Below are positions 32,488-40,619 of a DNA stretch of 64,000 nt, piece by piece. Source of the stretch: JACVRN01 sp036403815 (lineage in GTDB: Bacteria > Acidobacteriota > Blastocatellia > Pyrinomonadales > Pyrinomonadaceae); NCBI GenBank assembly GCA_036403815.1, contig DASWQH010000042.1, forward strand, positions 14,624 through 78,623. Direction: 5' to 3'. Within the stretch, counting starts at the first letter, position 1. The number at the start of each line of letters is the position of its first letter. Below the pieces are notes generated by a model, which worked only from the letters and a program-made list of their open reading frames with translations, was not told where the DNA came from and ran no database searches. The translations under genes and the position numbers were made by a program.

Positions 32488-34284
32488 TTAATGTTGCGTG
32501 GCGTACTCCGCCTGCTCTTCCTCTTCTTCCATCCCGATCTGTTGATAACGAGGATGCTCGACCAGATTACGCGCGAGCAATTCGCCAGCACGCTCAAGAA
32601 GCGGGCGCAAAGATTGAGTCTTGAGCGCAGAGACGGCTACGCATTCACGCTCTCCGCTCAAGGTTGCCTGCCGGATAACGGCTTCCAACGCTTCCGGCTC
32701 GACTATGTCTGCTTTGTTGAAGACGACCAGGCGCGGAATCTTGTTGTAATGAAGATCGGACAGGATTCTCTCGACCGATTCAAGCTGTTGCAGCCAGCGC
32801 GGGTTCGACGCGTCAACCAGCAACAGAAGTAGATTGCTCTCGCTTATCTCTTCGAGCGTGGCGCGGAAGGCATTGATTAAATCGGGCGGAAGGTCGCGTA
32901 TGAATCCCACCGTGTCATTGATGATGACTTCCTGCTCGTGCGGCAGACGCAGTCGGCGCGAAGTCGGATCAAGGGTAGCGAACATACGCTGCTCAGCATG
33001 AACCTTGCTGGACGTGAGCGTGTTGAGCAGCGTGGATTTCCCGGCGTTCGTGTAACCGACAATCGAGATAATCGGGAAATCTCTGCGCGTGCGCTCCTTC
33101 CTGCGCTCCTGACGGCGAAGGCCGTGCGCTTTAATCTCTTTCTCCAGACGATTGATGCGGTCGCGCACGCGGCGGCGATCAGTCTCAAGCTTCGTTTCGC
33201 CGGGGCCTCGGCCACCGATGCCGCCCGCCAGGCGAGAGAACGCGCTGTCCTGACCCGCAATCAATCTGGGTAGTAAGTATTTCAATTGAGCAAGCTCGAC
33301 CTGAATCTTACCCTCGCGCGATTGGGCGCGTTGGGCAAAGATGTCCAAGATGAGCTGCGAGCGGTCTATGACTTTGAGGTCTGTCGCTTCAGAAAGGGAG
33401 CGCACCTGCGCGGGCTGCAATTCGCGGTCGAAGACAATCAGGTCTGCGCCGAGTTGAAGCGAGCGCACCAGAAGGTCTTCCAGCTTGCCGCGCCCCAGCA
33501 CTGTGCGCGGATCAATCTCCTGCCTGCGCTGAATAATCTCGTCCAGCACGACGACGCCTGCGCTTGTTGCAAGCTCGCGCAGTTCCGCCATGGACTCTTC
33601 GGCCTCGCTGATTGAGCCTGTGGTGACGTTCACTAGAATCGTACGGTCTCTACCGGTCGCGCGCCGCGTGGTGCGGCGATTACGCGCCATCTCTTCTTCG
33701 AGCGAGTTGATGAGCGAGAGAAAGTCTACTTCCAACTGCGAAGGTATCTGCGGCTCAAGAAAAGCATAGGGAGCCGCGTGATTGTCCGTCTCAAGCTCTT
33801 CGGCTGTGGTCGGCAGCAGATGCGCAGCACGAACGTAGCCGGGCAAGCCTGTGCGCTCGTCTACGTCTACGCTAATCATCAGATCAAGTCGCAGCAGCGC
33901 CAGGTCTGTCAGGTCGTCCTGCGTCAAATCCTCCCCGCGCAGGTGCGTGTGTACGAAGCGAAGGCCGCGAAAACGGTCTGCGGCCACGCGCGTGCGCTTC
34001 AGGTCTGGAAGCTCTATGCGGCGCGCGTCGCCGACTATGACGTACTCGACATAGCCCTTGCGGTCAATGAGAGCGCCAATCTGTCGGCGCGTCTCGTGCG
34101 AGAGTTCCGATAATTGCCGCGCGAACTCAGGTGTCACTATCTGGTGCGGCGAGATGCGGCGCGAGTATAGCTTTTCGATACGCCGCAATTGATTCGGCTT
34201 TAACCCTTGAGTGTTGCCGTGTATGTTACCGATGGTTATTAACCTCCGAGAAAAGACAGTCCTCCGCTCCTCGAAAAACTTCAA
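32488..34284 (-). CDS. hflX: GTPase HflX with long N-terminal extension
   Basis: Ribosome-associated GTPase that splits stalled 70S ribosomes and 100S dimers after stress. 598 residues. The extension (1-200) precedes the HflX N-domain (about 215-370, ending GGRGPGETKLETDRR), and the GTPase domain follows with G1 GYTNAGKST, G3 DTVGFI and G4 FNKAD. Extensions of this kind are known in some HflX lineages. The start is unclear: the frame begins with TTG at 34284, no ATG lies near, and the best purine-rich signal (GGAGG) sits about ten codons inside the frame. The order hflX-pgpH suggests stress or second-messenger co-regulation. Confidence 0.93.
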   Translation of the reverse strand: MKFFEERRTVFSRRLITIGNIHGNTQGLKPNQLRRIEKLYSRRISPHQIVTPEFARQLSELSHETRRQIGALIDRKGYVEYVIVGDARRIELPDLKRTRVAADRFRGLRFVHTHLRGEDLTQDDLTDLALLRLDLMISVDVDERTGLPGYVRAAHLLPTTAEELETDNHAAPYAFLEPQIPSQLEVDFLSLINSLEEEMARNRRTTRRATGRDRTILVNVTTGSISEAEESMAELRELATSAGVVVLDEIIQRRQEIDPRTVLGRGKLEDLLVRSLQLGADLIVFDRELQPAQVRSLSEATDLKVIDRSQLILDIFAQRAQSREGKIQVELAQLKYLLPRLIAGQDSAFSRLAGGIGGRGPGETKLETDRRRVRDRINRLEKEIKAHGLRRQERRKERTRRDFPIISIVGYTNAGKSTLLNTLTSSKVHAEQRMFATLDPTSRRLRLPHEQEVIINDTVGFIRDLPPDLINAFRATLEEISESNLLLLLVDASNPRWLQQLESVERILSDLHYNKIPRLVVFNKADIVEPEALEAVIRQATLSGERECVAVSALKTQSLRPLLERAGELLARNLVEHPRYQQIGMEEEEEQAEYATQH

Positions 34285-34550
34285 GGCTGCAAAGCCTTTA
34301 GACTCATCTGTTCAACCTTTTGTTTGCCGGTAATTGATGAAAGTTACAGGAAGATTGTAGCGAGCGGGATGTGTCGGACGCCGGTTTGAGCCTTGTTACT
34401 TTTGCTCTCTGCGAAAACTCTTCGCCTTGTCGCTTGAGCATTGTACTCAGATTTCCGGTCAAGCGCTCCGGCCCAACAAAACTTCCCTTGGCACCGTGAG
34501 TGTCGCTCCCTCTCGAAGAGCACGTTCAGGAGCGGCTTGACTTGGCCTGG

Positions 34551-34577
34551 ATTATAACATAGCAGGCCAAAAGGCAA
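34551..34577 (-). promoter_or_regulatory. Possible hflX promoter
   Basis: On the minus strand, TTGCCT (34572-34577) and TATAAT (34551-34556) are 15 nt apart, a short spacer. It would give a leader of about 260 nt before hflX. The rest of the gap from 34285 to 34703 shows no gene I can support. Confidence 0.35.
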
Positions 34578-34703
34578 GCACAAAAAGAACCGCTGTTCTG
34601 AACCTTCATCCGTGGCACATCCGAGCCATATCGCCAGTTAGACAGCACTCCTCAGAGCATCGTATGATGAGAAGCTGTTAGCTATCAGAAGTCAACGTTC
34701 AGC

Positions 34704-34847
34704 TTCTTGAAATACCTTGGCCTGTCGAGCAGGCGATTGCTGTACGTCATTTACGCGGAGCGCACGGGCGATATAGTGCGCATCATCTCGGCGAGAAAGG
34801 CCGATAAAGCGGAGCGAGAGAGGTATGAGCGAACAAAACACACATAG
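34704..34847 (+). pseudogene. Remnant of a BrnT-family toxin (C-terminal part)
   Basis: The frame ending at TAG 34845-34847 reads LLYVIYAERTGDIVRIISAR followed by KADKAERERYE, the C-terminal signature of BrnT (DUF497) ribonuclease toxins. Upstream of about residue LGLSS the match is lost, and no start or N-terminal half is found, so the catalytic protein cannot be made. It overlaps the small ORF at 34825 by 23 bases, an arrangement usual for BrnT and its antitoxin. Confidence 0.65.
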
Positions 34848-35043
34848 ACCCTTAGTATTCTCCGTTGTTGAAGACGATGGCGAGAACGTGACCATCGAAA
34901 TCTCTGAAGAGGATTACCAGCGCGACCTGGCTGCGGGGATTGCTGAGGAAGATACTCTCAAGCCCGGTCGCTACAAGATGAAGCGCGGCGGTTTCCTTGC
35001 GCGCCATCCGGAGTTGAAGATTAAAGATCGAAAGCGAGCTTAA
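34825..35043 (+). CDS. Small acidic/basic protein, possible antitoxin partner of the BrnT remnant
   Basis: 72 residues. The N-terminal 45 residues are acidic (EDDGENVTIEISEEDY) and the C-terminal 25 are basic (MKRGGFLARHPELKIKDRKRA). It does not look like BrnA, which has a ribbon-helix-helix fold, and no family is recognised. The ATG overlaps the end of the BrnT remnant, the normal place for an antitoxin. It may therefore be an orphan antitoxin of a non-BrnA type or an unrelated small protein. A ribosome-binding site GAGAGAGG lies just upstream. Confidence 0.5.
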   Translation: MSEQNTHRPLVFSVVEDDGENVTIEISEEDYQRDLAAGIAEEDTLKPGRYKMKRGGFLARHPELKIKDRKRA

Positions 35044-35091
35044 AACTGCTGAGGCCGCTGGTGGCTTGATAATCATGGAAAGGCAGGCGAG

Positions 35092-36120
35092 ATGAGCGTG
35101 GCAGGGCGGATTGTGCGGGTTGACCCGGCGGCGGGAATTCCGGGCGGCGAAATTGTCATCGAGTGCAGCGATTACGATACGAGTAATCTGCGGGGGTGCT
35201 ACCCTTTATTCGGCGCTTCCATAGGTCAAACAGTCGGCCTGTCGTCGCGGCGGGTGCTGGCAATAATTCCAGATGCGGGCTTGAGCGGTGAGACGGAGCT
35301 GCTTCTGAGCAGCGATGGTACTTTGAGCGTGCCTTCTCGCTTCACGGTCGGCACAAAACTGGCCGACGATTTACACCCGGTCGCCAATCCCGCTTTTGAC
35401 CCGGATGATGGCTCGCTCTTCGTCACGCGCTCCGGTTCGCGCGGCCAGCAGATACCGGTCTCCATCTTTCGCATCGATGCAAATGGCGAGCTTGATGCTT
35501 TCTCCGGCGACATCACTAATCCGACCGGCATGGCCTTTGACCCTTCCGGGCAGATGTATGTGTCTAGCCGTCTGGACGGCACGGTCTATCGCATTTCGCA
35601 CTTCAAAGAACCCGTAGCCTTTGCGCAGAATCTTGGAGTAGCTACTGGGCTGGCCTTTGACGCAGAGGGCAGCCTGTACGTGGGCGACCGCACAGGCACT
35701 ATCTATAGCGTCAACGGCATCGGCGAAGAAAGAGCCTTCGCACAGCTTGAGCCTTCGGTCTCGGCATACCATCTGGCCTTTAGCCCCGACAATCATCTGT
35801 ACGTCACAGGCCCTACCGTCTCAAGCTATGACAGCATCATGCGGGTCGATGAAAACGGAGAAGTGAGCGTCTTTTATCGCGGGCTGGGACGACCGCAGGG
35901 ACTCGCGTTCGACCGCGAAGGCAATTTGTATGTCGCCGCATCCCTGCACGGTCGGCGCGGCGTCGTGCGCATCTCGCCGGATGGAAAAAGCGCAGAGATG
36001 GCCGTAGCCGGAATGAATGTCATCGGTCTTGCGTTTAGTGCGATGGGCGATATGGTTGTTGCGACCACCGAAGCTGTTTACAGCTTGCCCCTAGGCATCT
36101 ACGGAACGCTGCTAAAGTAA
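35092..36120 (+). CDS. NHL/SMP-30-like beta-propeller protein with IPT-like N-terminus
   Basis: 342 residues without a signal peptide. Residues 1-90 form an IPT/TIG-like domain (GGEIVIECSDYD, RFTVGTKLA). Residues 95-340 are NHL-type repeats with D.DG.LYV...G.I..I patterns (FDAEGSLYVGDRTGTIYSV, FDREGNLYVAAS). Related proteins are often called gluconolactonase-like, but the catalytic acids of SMP-30 are not obvious, so binding or scaffolding is equally likely. The last codons and the TAA come from the first arm of a heptamer hairpin. Start: ATG at 35092 with GGCAGGCGAG upstream. Confidence 0.7.
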   Translation: MSVAGRIVRVDPAAGIPGGEIVIECSDYDTSNLRGCYPLFGASIGQTVGLSSRRVLAIIPDAGLSGETELLLSSDGTLSVPSRFTVGTKLADDLHPVANPAFDPDDGSLFVTRSGSRGQQIPVSIFRIDANGELDAFSGDITNPTGMAFDPSGQMYVSSRLDGTVYRISHFKEPVAFAQNLGVATGLAFDAEGSLYVGDRTGTIYSVNGIGEERAFAQLEPSVSAYHLAFSPDNHLYVTGPTVSSYDSIMRVDENGEVSVFYRGLGRPQGLAFDREGNLYVAASLHGRRGVVRISPDGKSAEMAVAGMNVIGLAFSAMGDMVVATTEAVYSLPLGIYGTLLK

Positions 36121-36191
36121 GCAGTGAGCGGTAAGCAGTAAGCAGTCGAACGAAAAGCTTTTAACTGCTTATTGCTTACCGCTCACTTTTT
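36114..36191. repeat. Heptamer-repeat hairpin at the NHL gene end
   Basis: Arms 36115-36146 and 36162-36190 of GTAAGCA/GTGAGCG units and complement. The first arm supplies the stop (36118-36120). Its first arm is almost the same sequence as 44137-44167. Confidence 0.82.
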
Positions 36192-36269
36192 TGACACTTC
36201 TGCACACGCATGTTAGTGTTAAAGGTTAATTTTGCGGCTGAAAAGTTGACTTGTTTATGTGAGTAATTT

Positions 36270-36947
36270 ATGGGCAGCTTTGATATAGGACAATTTATTC
36301 TCTACATGGTGGCGCTCATCTTCTCGCTTTCGCTACACGAAGCGGCGCACGCCTGGATGTCTAACCGTTTTGGTGATGATCTTGCTCGTTCGCAGGGGCG
36401 CATTTCGCTAAACCCCATCTCGCACGTTGACCCGATTGGCACGCTGCTCTTTCCGGCGATAGCATTCTTCACGGGCGCTCCGATGCTTGGCTGGGCGCGG
36501 CCAACTCCTGTCAATCCTCTGAAGTGGCGTAATCGCCGCGTTGCAAACCTATGGGTTTCGGCTGCCGGGGTAATCGGCAATCTTATCATTGCGACAATCG
36601 CAGGCATTACGATTCGCGTACTGTATGAGCTGCGTATAATCGGTGGGTGGCCGCTCGTGCCCGTCTCGACCGATTCGCTGGTGGCAGTGGGTGCCGTCCA
36701 GTTATTGCAAATCTTCTTCATCATGAACGTCGTGCTGGCCGTCTTTAACTTGATTCCGATTCCGCCGCTCGACGGCAGCAAGATACTTGGAAGCCTTCTG
36801 CCCGAAAGCTTCGAGTCGGCCATCAATGCGCTCGAACAGTTCGGCTTCATACTACTTTTTATAGCGGTCTTCACGGGCGTCTTCAGTGCGATATTTCGCG
36901 TCGTCTTGCCGCTCGCACTAAACATAGTCTTCTTCGGCGCTTCCTGA
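36270..36947 (+). CDS. Site-2 protease, M50 family
   Basis: 225-residue polytopic intramembrane zinc metalloprotease. HEAAHAW (the HExxH site) is near residue 23 in the first helix, and the third zinc-ligand region NLIPIPPLDGSK is near 161. About five hydrophobic segments are visible and there is no PDZ or CBS domain, which matches the compact M50B branch often found before trpS and scpA. The substrate is unknown. Its stop is 7 bases before trpS, so the two are probably co-transcribed. Confidence 0.92.
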   Translation: MGSFDIGQFILYMVALIFSLSLHEAAHAWMSNRFGDDLARSQGRISLNPISHVDPIGTLLFPAIAFFTGAPMLGWARPTPVNPLKWRNRRVANLWVSAAGVIGNLIIATIAGITIRVLYELRIIGGWPLVPVSTDSLVAVGAVQLLQIFFIMNVVLAVFNLIPIPPLDGSKILGSLLPESFESAINALEQFGFILLFIAVFTGVFSAIFRVVLPLALNIVFFGAS

Positions 36948-36954
36948 AAAGAGA

Positions 36955-37941
36955 ATGAAAAGAATCTTCAGCGGCGCGCAGCCGACCGGCAATCTTCATA
37001 TAGGCAATTACATCGGCGCTCTGCGCAACTGGGCAGAGTTGCAGCATGAGTACGAAAGCTTTTTCTGCATCGTCAACCTGCACGCCCTCACCGTCCCGCA
37101 AGACCCTAAGCGCCTGGCTGAAAAGACAAGGGAAATTGCGCGGCTCTATCTTGCCGCAGGCATAGACCCGAAGGTCTCGACCGTCTTCGTGCAATCGGAC
37201 GTGCCGGAGCACGCGGAGCTGACGTGGATTTTGAACTGCGTGGCGCGCGTAGGCGAGCTTGAACGCATGACGCAGTTCAAGGAGAAGGCGCGCAAGCAGA
37301 GAGACAATGCAGGCGCAGGGCTTTTCGATTATCCTGTGCTGATGGCCGCGGACATTCTGCTTTATCAAACAGACCTTGTGCCTATAGGGCAAGACCAGAA
37401 GCAGCATCTGGAACTGACGCGCGACTTAGCGATGCGTTTTAACCGCGACTACGGAGAGGCGTTCCGCATCCCTGAGCCTTTTATTCCGAAAGTCGGGGCG
37501 CGCATTCTAGCCCTGGATAATCCCGCGAAGAAGATGTCCAAGTCGGATGAAAATCTACAGGGCGGCATCTTTCTGTTGGATGACGCCGACACAATCCGGC
37601 GCAAGTTCAAGCGCGCCGTCACGGACTCCGGCACTGAAATTCGATTTGACGAGACACGCCCGGCGATTACGAATCTGCTGACCATCTACCAGCTTTTGAC
37701 CGGGCAAAGCCGTGAAGAGATAGAATCGCATTTCGAGGGAAAAGGTTATGCGCAGTTGAAGAATGATCTGGCGGAAGCCACGGTGGATTTTCTGACGCCG
37801 TTTCAGGAGCGTGTTCGCGGCATTAGCGATGAAGAGCTTGACCGCATCTTCGCGAATGGACGTGAGCGCGCAAGCGAGGTCGCACGCGCGACCTTCAAAG
37901 AGGTAAAGGAGCGCGTTGGAATAGAAGGAGCGCGCATCTGA
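36955..37941 (+). CDS. trpS: Tryptophanyl-tRNA synthetase
   Basis: Charges tRNA-Trp. 328 residues, the normal class Ic length. HIGH-like motif GNLHIGNYIGAL near residue 14, KMSKS near residue 187, and the GQDQKQHLELTRD substrate region between them. It is part of the M50-trpS-scpA-scpB-rluB block, an order that recurs in many bacteria. Start: ATG at 36955. Confidence 0.97.
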   Translation: MKRIFSGAQPTGNLHIGNYIGALRNWAELQHEYESFFCIVNLHALTVPQDPKRLAEKTREIARLYLAAGIDPKVSTVFVQSDVPEHAELTWILNCVARVGELERMTQFKEKARKQRDNAGAGLFDYPVLMAADILLYQTDLVPIGQDQKQHLELTRDLAMRFNRDYGEAFRIPEPFIPKVGARILALDNPAKKMSKSDENLQGGIFLLDDADTIRRKFKRAVTDSGTEIRFDETRPAITNLLTIYQLLTGQSREEIESHFEGKGYAQLKNDLAEATVDFLTPFQERVRGISDEELDRIFANGRERASEVARATFKEVKERVGIEGARI

Positions 37942-37954
37942 AGAGAGGCAAATT

Positions 37955-38779
37955 TTGACGGCCAATCCAGAAGAGCTTATGAACGAGACGACAGAGAAGG
38001 CACAAGATGCGCCTGTTGCGCCGCAGACCATCAACGTCGCAGGCTCAAAGCCGGAGATTATAGGCAACACCAGCGGCGACGATCTGAAAATTATCATGGG
38101 CGAATTCGCGGGGCCGCTAGACCTGCTGCTTTACCTGATACGGCAGGAGCAGGTGAGCATCTACGATATTCCCATCGCGCGCATCTCGGACGAGTATCTT
38201 CGTTATCTACGACTCATGCAGGAGCTGGACATCGCCATCGCTGGCGATTTTTTAGTGATGGCGGCAACGCTCATCGAGATTAAATCGAAGATGCTCCTGC
38301 CGCCAGACCCTCTGGCGCAAACAGAAGATGAAGCGGATGACCTGCGTGCCGAACTCGTCAATCAGCTTTTAGAGCATCAGAAGTACAAAGAAGCGGCATC
38401 GATGCTCTGGTCGCGCGCAACCGTTGAGCAGGCCGTTTTTCATCGCGGCGAGCTGGAGACGGACAAGAATAACCCGGAGGTTTCGGTCGGTGTATTCGAC
38501 CTCTTGAAAGTCTTTCAGGAGATTCTGGCGCGGCACAAAGAAGAGGTTCTGTTAGAGATTGAGCGCGACGAGATGACCATGACGGAGATGATCGAACGCT
38601 TGCGCAACATGGTGATGTCTGCGGGCGAACTGAACCTGCGCATCTACTTCGAGCGCGCGCAATCACGCCGCGAGCTTGTGCTTGCGTTCCTCTCCGTTCT
38701 TGAGTTAGTGCGAACGACGGAAATATCTCTCATGCAGCGCGAGACCTTCGGAGAAATCATCGCGCGCGTAGCAAGCTGA
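37955..38779 (+). CDS. scpA: Segregation and condensation protein A
   Basis: Kleisin subunit of the SMC-ScpAB condensin that organises the chromosome. 274 residues: the N-terminal kleisin part contains FAGPLDLLLYLIRQEQVSIYD in part, the middle is helical, and the C-terminal winged-helix part ends in EISLMQRETFGEI. The first 45 residues are a polar extension. Start: TTG at 37955, preceded by GAGAGG at good spacing; the ATG at 37979 is an alternative. It precedes scpB by 17 bases. Confidence 0.94.
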   Translation: MTANPEELMNETTEKAQDAPVAPQTINVAGSKPEIIGNTSGDDLKIIMGEFAGPLDLLLYLIRQEQVSIYDIPIARISDEYLRYLRLMQELDIAIAGDFLVMAATLIEIKSKMLLPPDPLAQTEDEADDLRAELVNQLLEHQKYKEAASMLWSRATVEQAVFHRGELETDKNNPEVSVGVFDLLKVFQEILARHKEEVLLEIERDEMTMTEMIERLRNMVMSAGELNLRIYFERAQSRRELVLAFLSVLELVRTTEISLMQRETFGEIIARVAS

Positions 38780-38796
38780 AAATTTTTTATTGAGTT

Positions 38797-39585
38797 ATGA
38801 GTGAAGAGATTAAGAATCAAGCGGAAGAGCCGCGAGACGGTATGAGAAACGGCGAAGATACAGAGACGCCGGAGGTCGGCGTCCACGAGTTGGAGCTTGA
38901 AGCTGAAGAGGCTGAAGAGGGTGTCGTTATTCACGATGCCGATGCCGAAGATGCTCTGGAAGAAGCAAGGCTGCGCGCCGAGAGCGAGCCGTCTGAAAGT
39001 AATGATTCATCTCCATCCGAAGATGAAGATGAATCTACTCCGAGCGTGCGCGGCATGGCCGAGTTGATAGCGATTGTCGAAGCACTCATCTTCGTCTCGG
39101 AAGAACCGTTGAGCGCGAAGGTTATCGCAGACGTGCTCAAGGAAGATCGCGGCTGGATAGAGATGGCCGTCGAGGAGCTTTCAAAAGAGTTCAATTCGCG
39201 TCAGAGCGGACTGCAACTGCGCGAGGTGGCCGGAGGCTGGCAGATTGCCACACGCACAGAGTATCACGAGTACGTGCGCGCCTTTCTCAAGTCGCGCCCC
39301 TCGGCCAAGCTCTCGCTGGCAGCGCTGGAAACGCTCGCCGTCATCGCCTACAAACAGCCCGTCACCGTCCCCGAAATTTTAGAGATACGCGGCGTGCAAT
39401 CTTCTTCCGCCATCAAGACGCTTCTGGACAAGCGCCTGATTGTAGCCAAGGGGCGCAAAGAAACGGTCGGGCGTCCGATGTTGTACGGCACATCGAAAGA
39501 GTTTCTTCTACAGTTCGGCCTCAAGGATTTAACGGAGCTTCCGAGCATAGAAGATTTTGAGGATTTGGCGGGCGGCATCTCGTAA
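38797..39585 (+). CDS. scpB: Segregation and condensation protein B
   Basis: Partner of ScpA in the SMC complex; forms a winged-helix dimer. 262 residues: the first 85 are an acidic, low-complexity extension rich in Glu, Ser and Ala, and the ScpB domain follows (LIAIVEALIFVSEEPLSAKV, LAALETLAVIAYKQPVT, RGVQSSSAIKTLLDKRLI). The normal family length is about 180-200, so the extension is the odd part. A second, degraded copy of its last 31 bases occurs at 40209. Confidence 0.94.
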   Translation: MSEEIKNQAEEPRDGMRNGEDTETPEVGVHELELEAEEAEEGVVIHDADAEDALEEARLRAESEPSESNDSSPSEDEDESTPSVRGMAELIAIVEALIFVSEEPLSAKVIADVLKEDRGWIEMAVEELSKEFNSRQSGLQLREVAGGWQIATRTEYHEYVRAFLKSRPSAKLSLAALETLAVIAYKQPVTVPEILEIRGVQSSSAIKTLLDKRLIVAKGRKETVGRPMLYGTSKEFLLQFGLKDLTELPSIEDFEDLAGGIS

Positions 39586-39620
39586 CAACTGAATGTATTC
39601 AGATAAAGAGAGCAGTGCCG

Positions 39621-40199
39621 GTGAAGAGAGTTTTCTTATTGTGCTTCATTCTTTTGAATGTCGGCGCGAGTCTGGCTCACGCGCAAAGTACAACTCCAAC
39701 GCCGCCGCCTGTTCCTCAGCCAACGCCCGATAGGATTGTCGGGCAGGCCAAGGTTTTTTACGAGAAAGATGCTTACGAAACAAAAGTGGTGGCGAGCCTG
39801 TTGCTTTATGACGAGAGAAAGAATGGAAAGATTGATGCAATGGGCATGGGTGTCAGTTTTAGAGTGTACGGGCACAAGGTAGTAGCGCCCGAACGCGTCG
39901 TGCTTGAGTTCGGCACGAATACTTACGAGCCTAAATTTGCAACGCCGGAAGCTCGTCACTGGAGACTGTTAGTTGACGGCGAGGAGATTGACTCAGCAGG
40001 GCTGCGTGTCGTGGACACGGTCAAGATGCCCGAAGGGAATGTTGTCGAAATCGTCTTTATAACAATTGATTTTGCCACCACCTTTAATCAAATAGCGAAG
40101 GGAAGCAAAGTAAAAATCGGTCTAGGTAAAAGAGAGTTTGAGTTGAAAGATACCCAGGTGGAAGCTTTCCGGGATATTCTGAAAACTATAGAAAAATAG
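39621..40199 (+). CDS. Hypothetical secreted protein inserted between scpB and rluB
   Basis: About 192 residues. A signal peptide (KRVFLLCFILLNVGASLAHAQS) is followed by a Pro/Thr-rich stretch and a beta-rich domain of unknown family with FYEKDAYETKVVASLLLYDE in part. Start: GTG at 39621, favoured over the GTG at 39615 because the AGAG signal is then at better spacing. It interrupts the usual scpB-rluB order and is followed at once by a copy of the scpB tail, which suggests insertion. Confidence 0.6.
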   Translation: MKRVFLLCFILLNVGASLAHAQSTTPTPPPVPQPTPDRIVGQAKVFYEKDAYETKVVASLLLYDERKNGKIDAMGMGVSFRVYGHKVVAPERVVLEFGTNTYEPKFATPEARHWRLLVDGEEIDSAGLRVVDTVKMPEGNVVEIVFITIDFATTFNQIAKGSKVKIGLGKREFELKDTQVEAFRDILKTIEK

Positions 40200-40208
40200 A
40201 TTGTCGAA

Positions 40209-40239
40209 TTTTGAGGATTTAGCAGGAAGCAGTTCGTAA
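40209..40239 (+). repeat. Partial copy of the scpB 3' end
   Basis: 31 bases match 39555-39585, the last codons and stop of scpB, at about 25 of 31 positions, including a run of 12 identical bases (TTTTGAGGATTT). It lies 10 bases after the stop of the inserted gene 39621-40199. This looks like a duplication produced when that gene entered. Confidence 0.55.
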
Positions 40240-40270
40240 TCTTAATTGTTACGCAAGAAGCTTGAGCAAC

Positions 40271-40591
40271 ATGATTAAGATGGAACAAATATTGGCTTTG
40301 AGCGAAGAGATAGCCCGTGAGTTCAAGCCGGAGCGCATCATTCTCTTCGGTTCTTATGCTTATGGTGTACCAGAGGAAGATTCGGATATAGACATATTGG
40401 TTGTACTTCCATTTAGCGAAAAGCCTTCACGTAAAGCTTTAGAAATCGTGGGCAAAATAAAACCAATGATTCCTCTCGATCTGATTGCCCGTACACCTGA
40501 ACAAGTTAGTGAGCGAATCGCCAACAATGACTGGTTGATGCGTGATGTAATGGAGAAAGGCCAAACGCTTTATGAAGACAATCACACGTGA
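40271..40591 (+). CDS. MNT-type nucleotidyltransferase domain protein
   Basis: 106-residue nucleotidyltransferase fold. The motif GSYAYG...DSDIDILVV near residues 26-45 gives GS and the two catalytic aspartates. Stand-alone MNT proteins often act as antitoxins that AMPylate a HEPN partner, but no HEPN gene is adjacent, so the role is open. Start: ATG at 40271; a TTG at 40262 is also in frame. Codon use is more AT-rich than in scpB and rluB, which fits acquisition. Its 3' end overlaps an in-frame upstream extension of rluB. Confidence 0.8.
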   Translation: MIKMEQILALSEEIAREFKPERIILFGSYAYGVPEEDSDIDILVVLPFSEKPSRKALEIVGKIKPMIPLDLIARTPEQVSERIANNDWLMRDVMEKGQTLYEDNHT

Positions 40592-40619
40592 AAGCGCTAG
40601 GCCTATAGAGAAATCAGCT

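Noticed and set aside
34344..34583. 79-residue minus-strand frame upstream of hflX
   Set aside because: No domain, unusual composition, and it overlaps a better promoter-like sequence for hflX.
40271..40591. MNT/HEPN toxin-antitoxin pair
   Set aside because: The MNT protein is clear, but neither neighbour is a HEPN protein, so no pair can be claimed.
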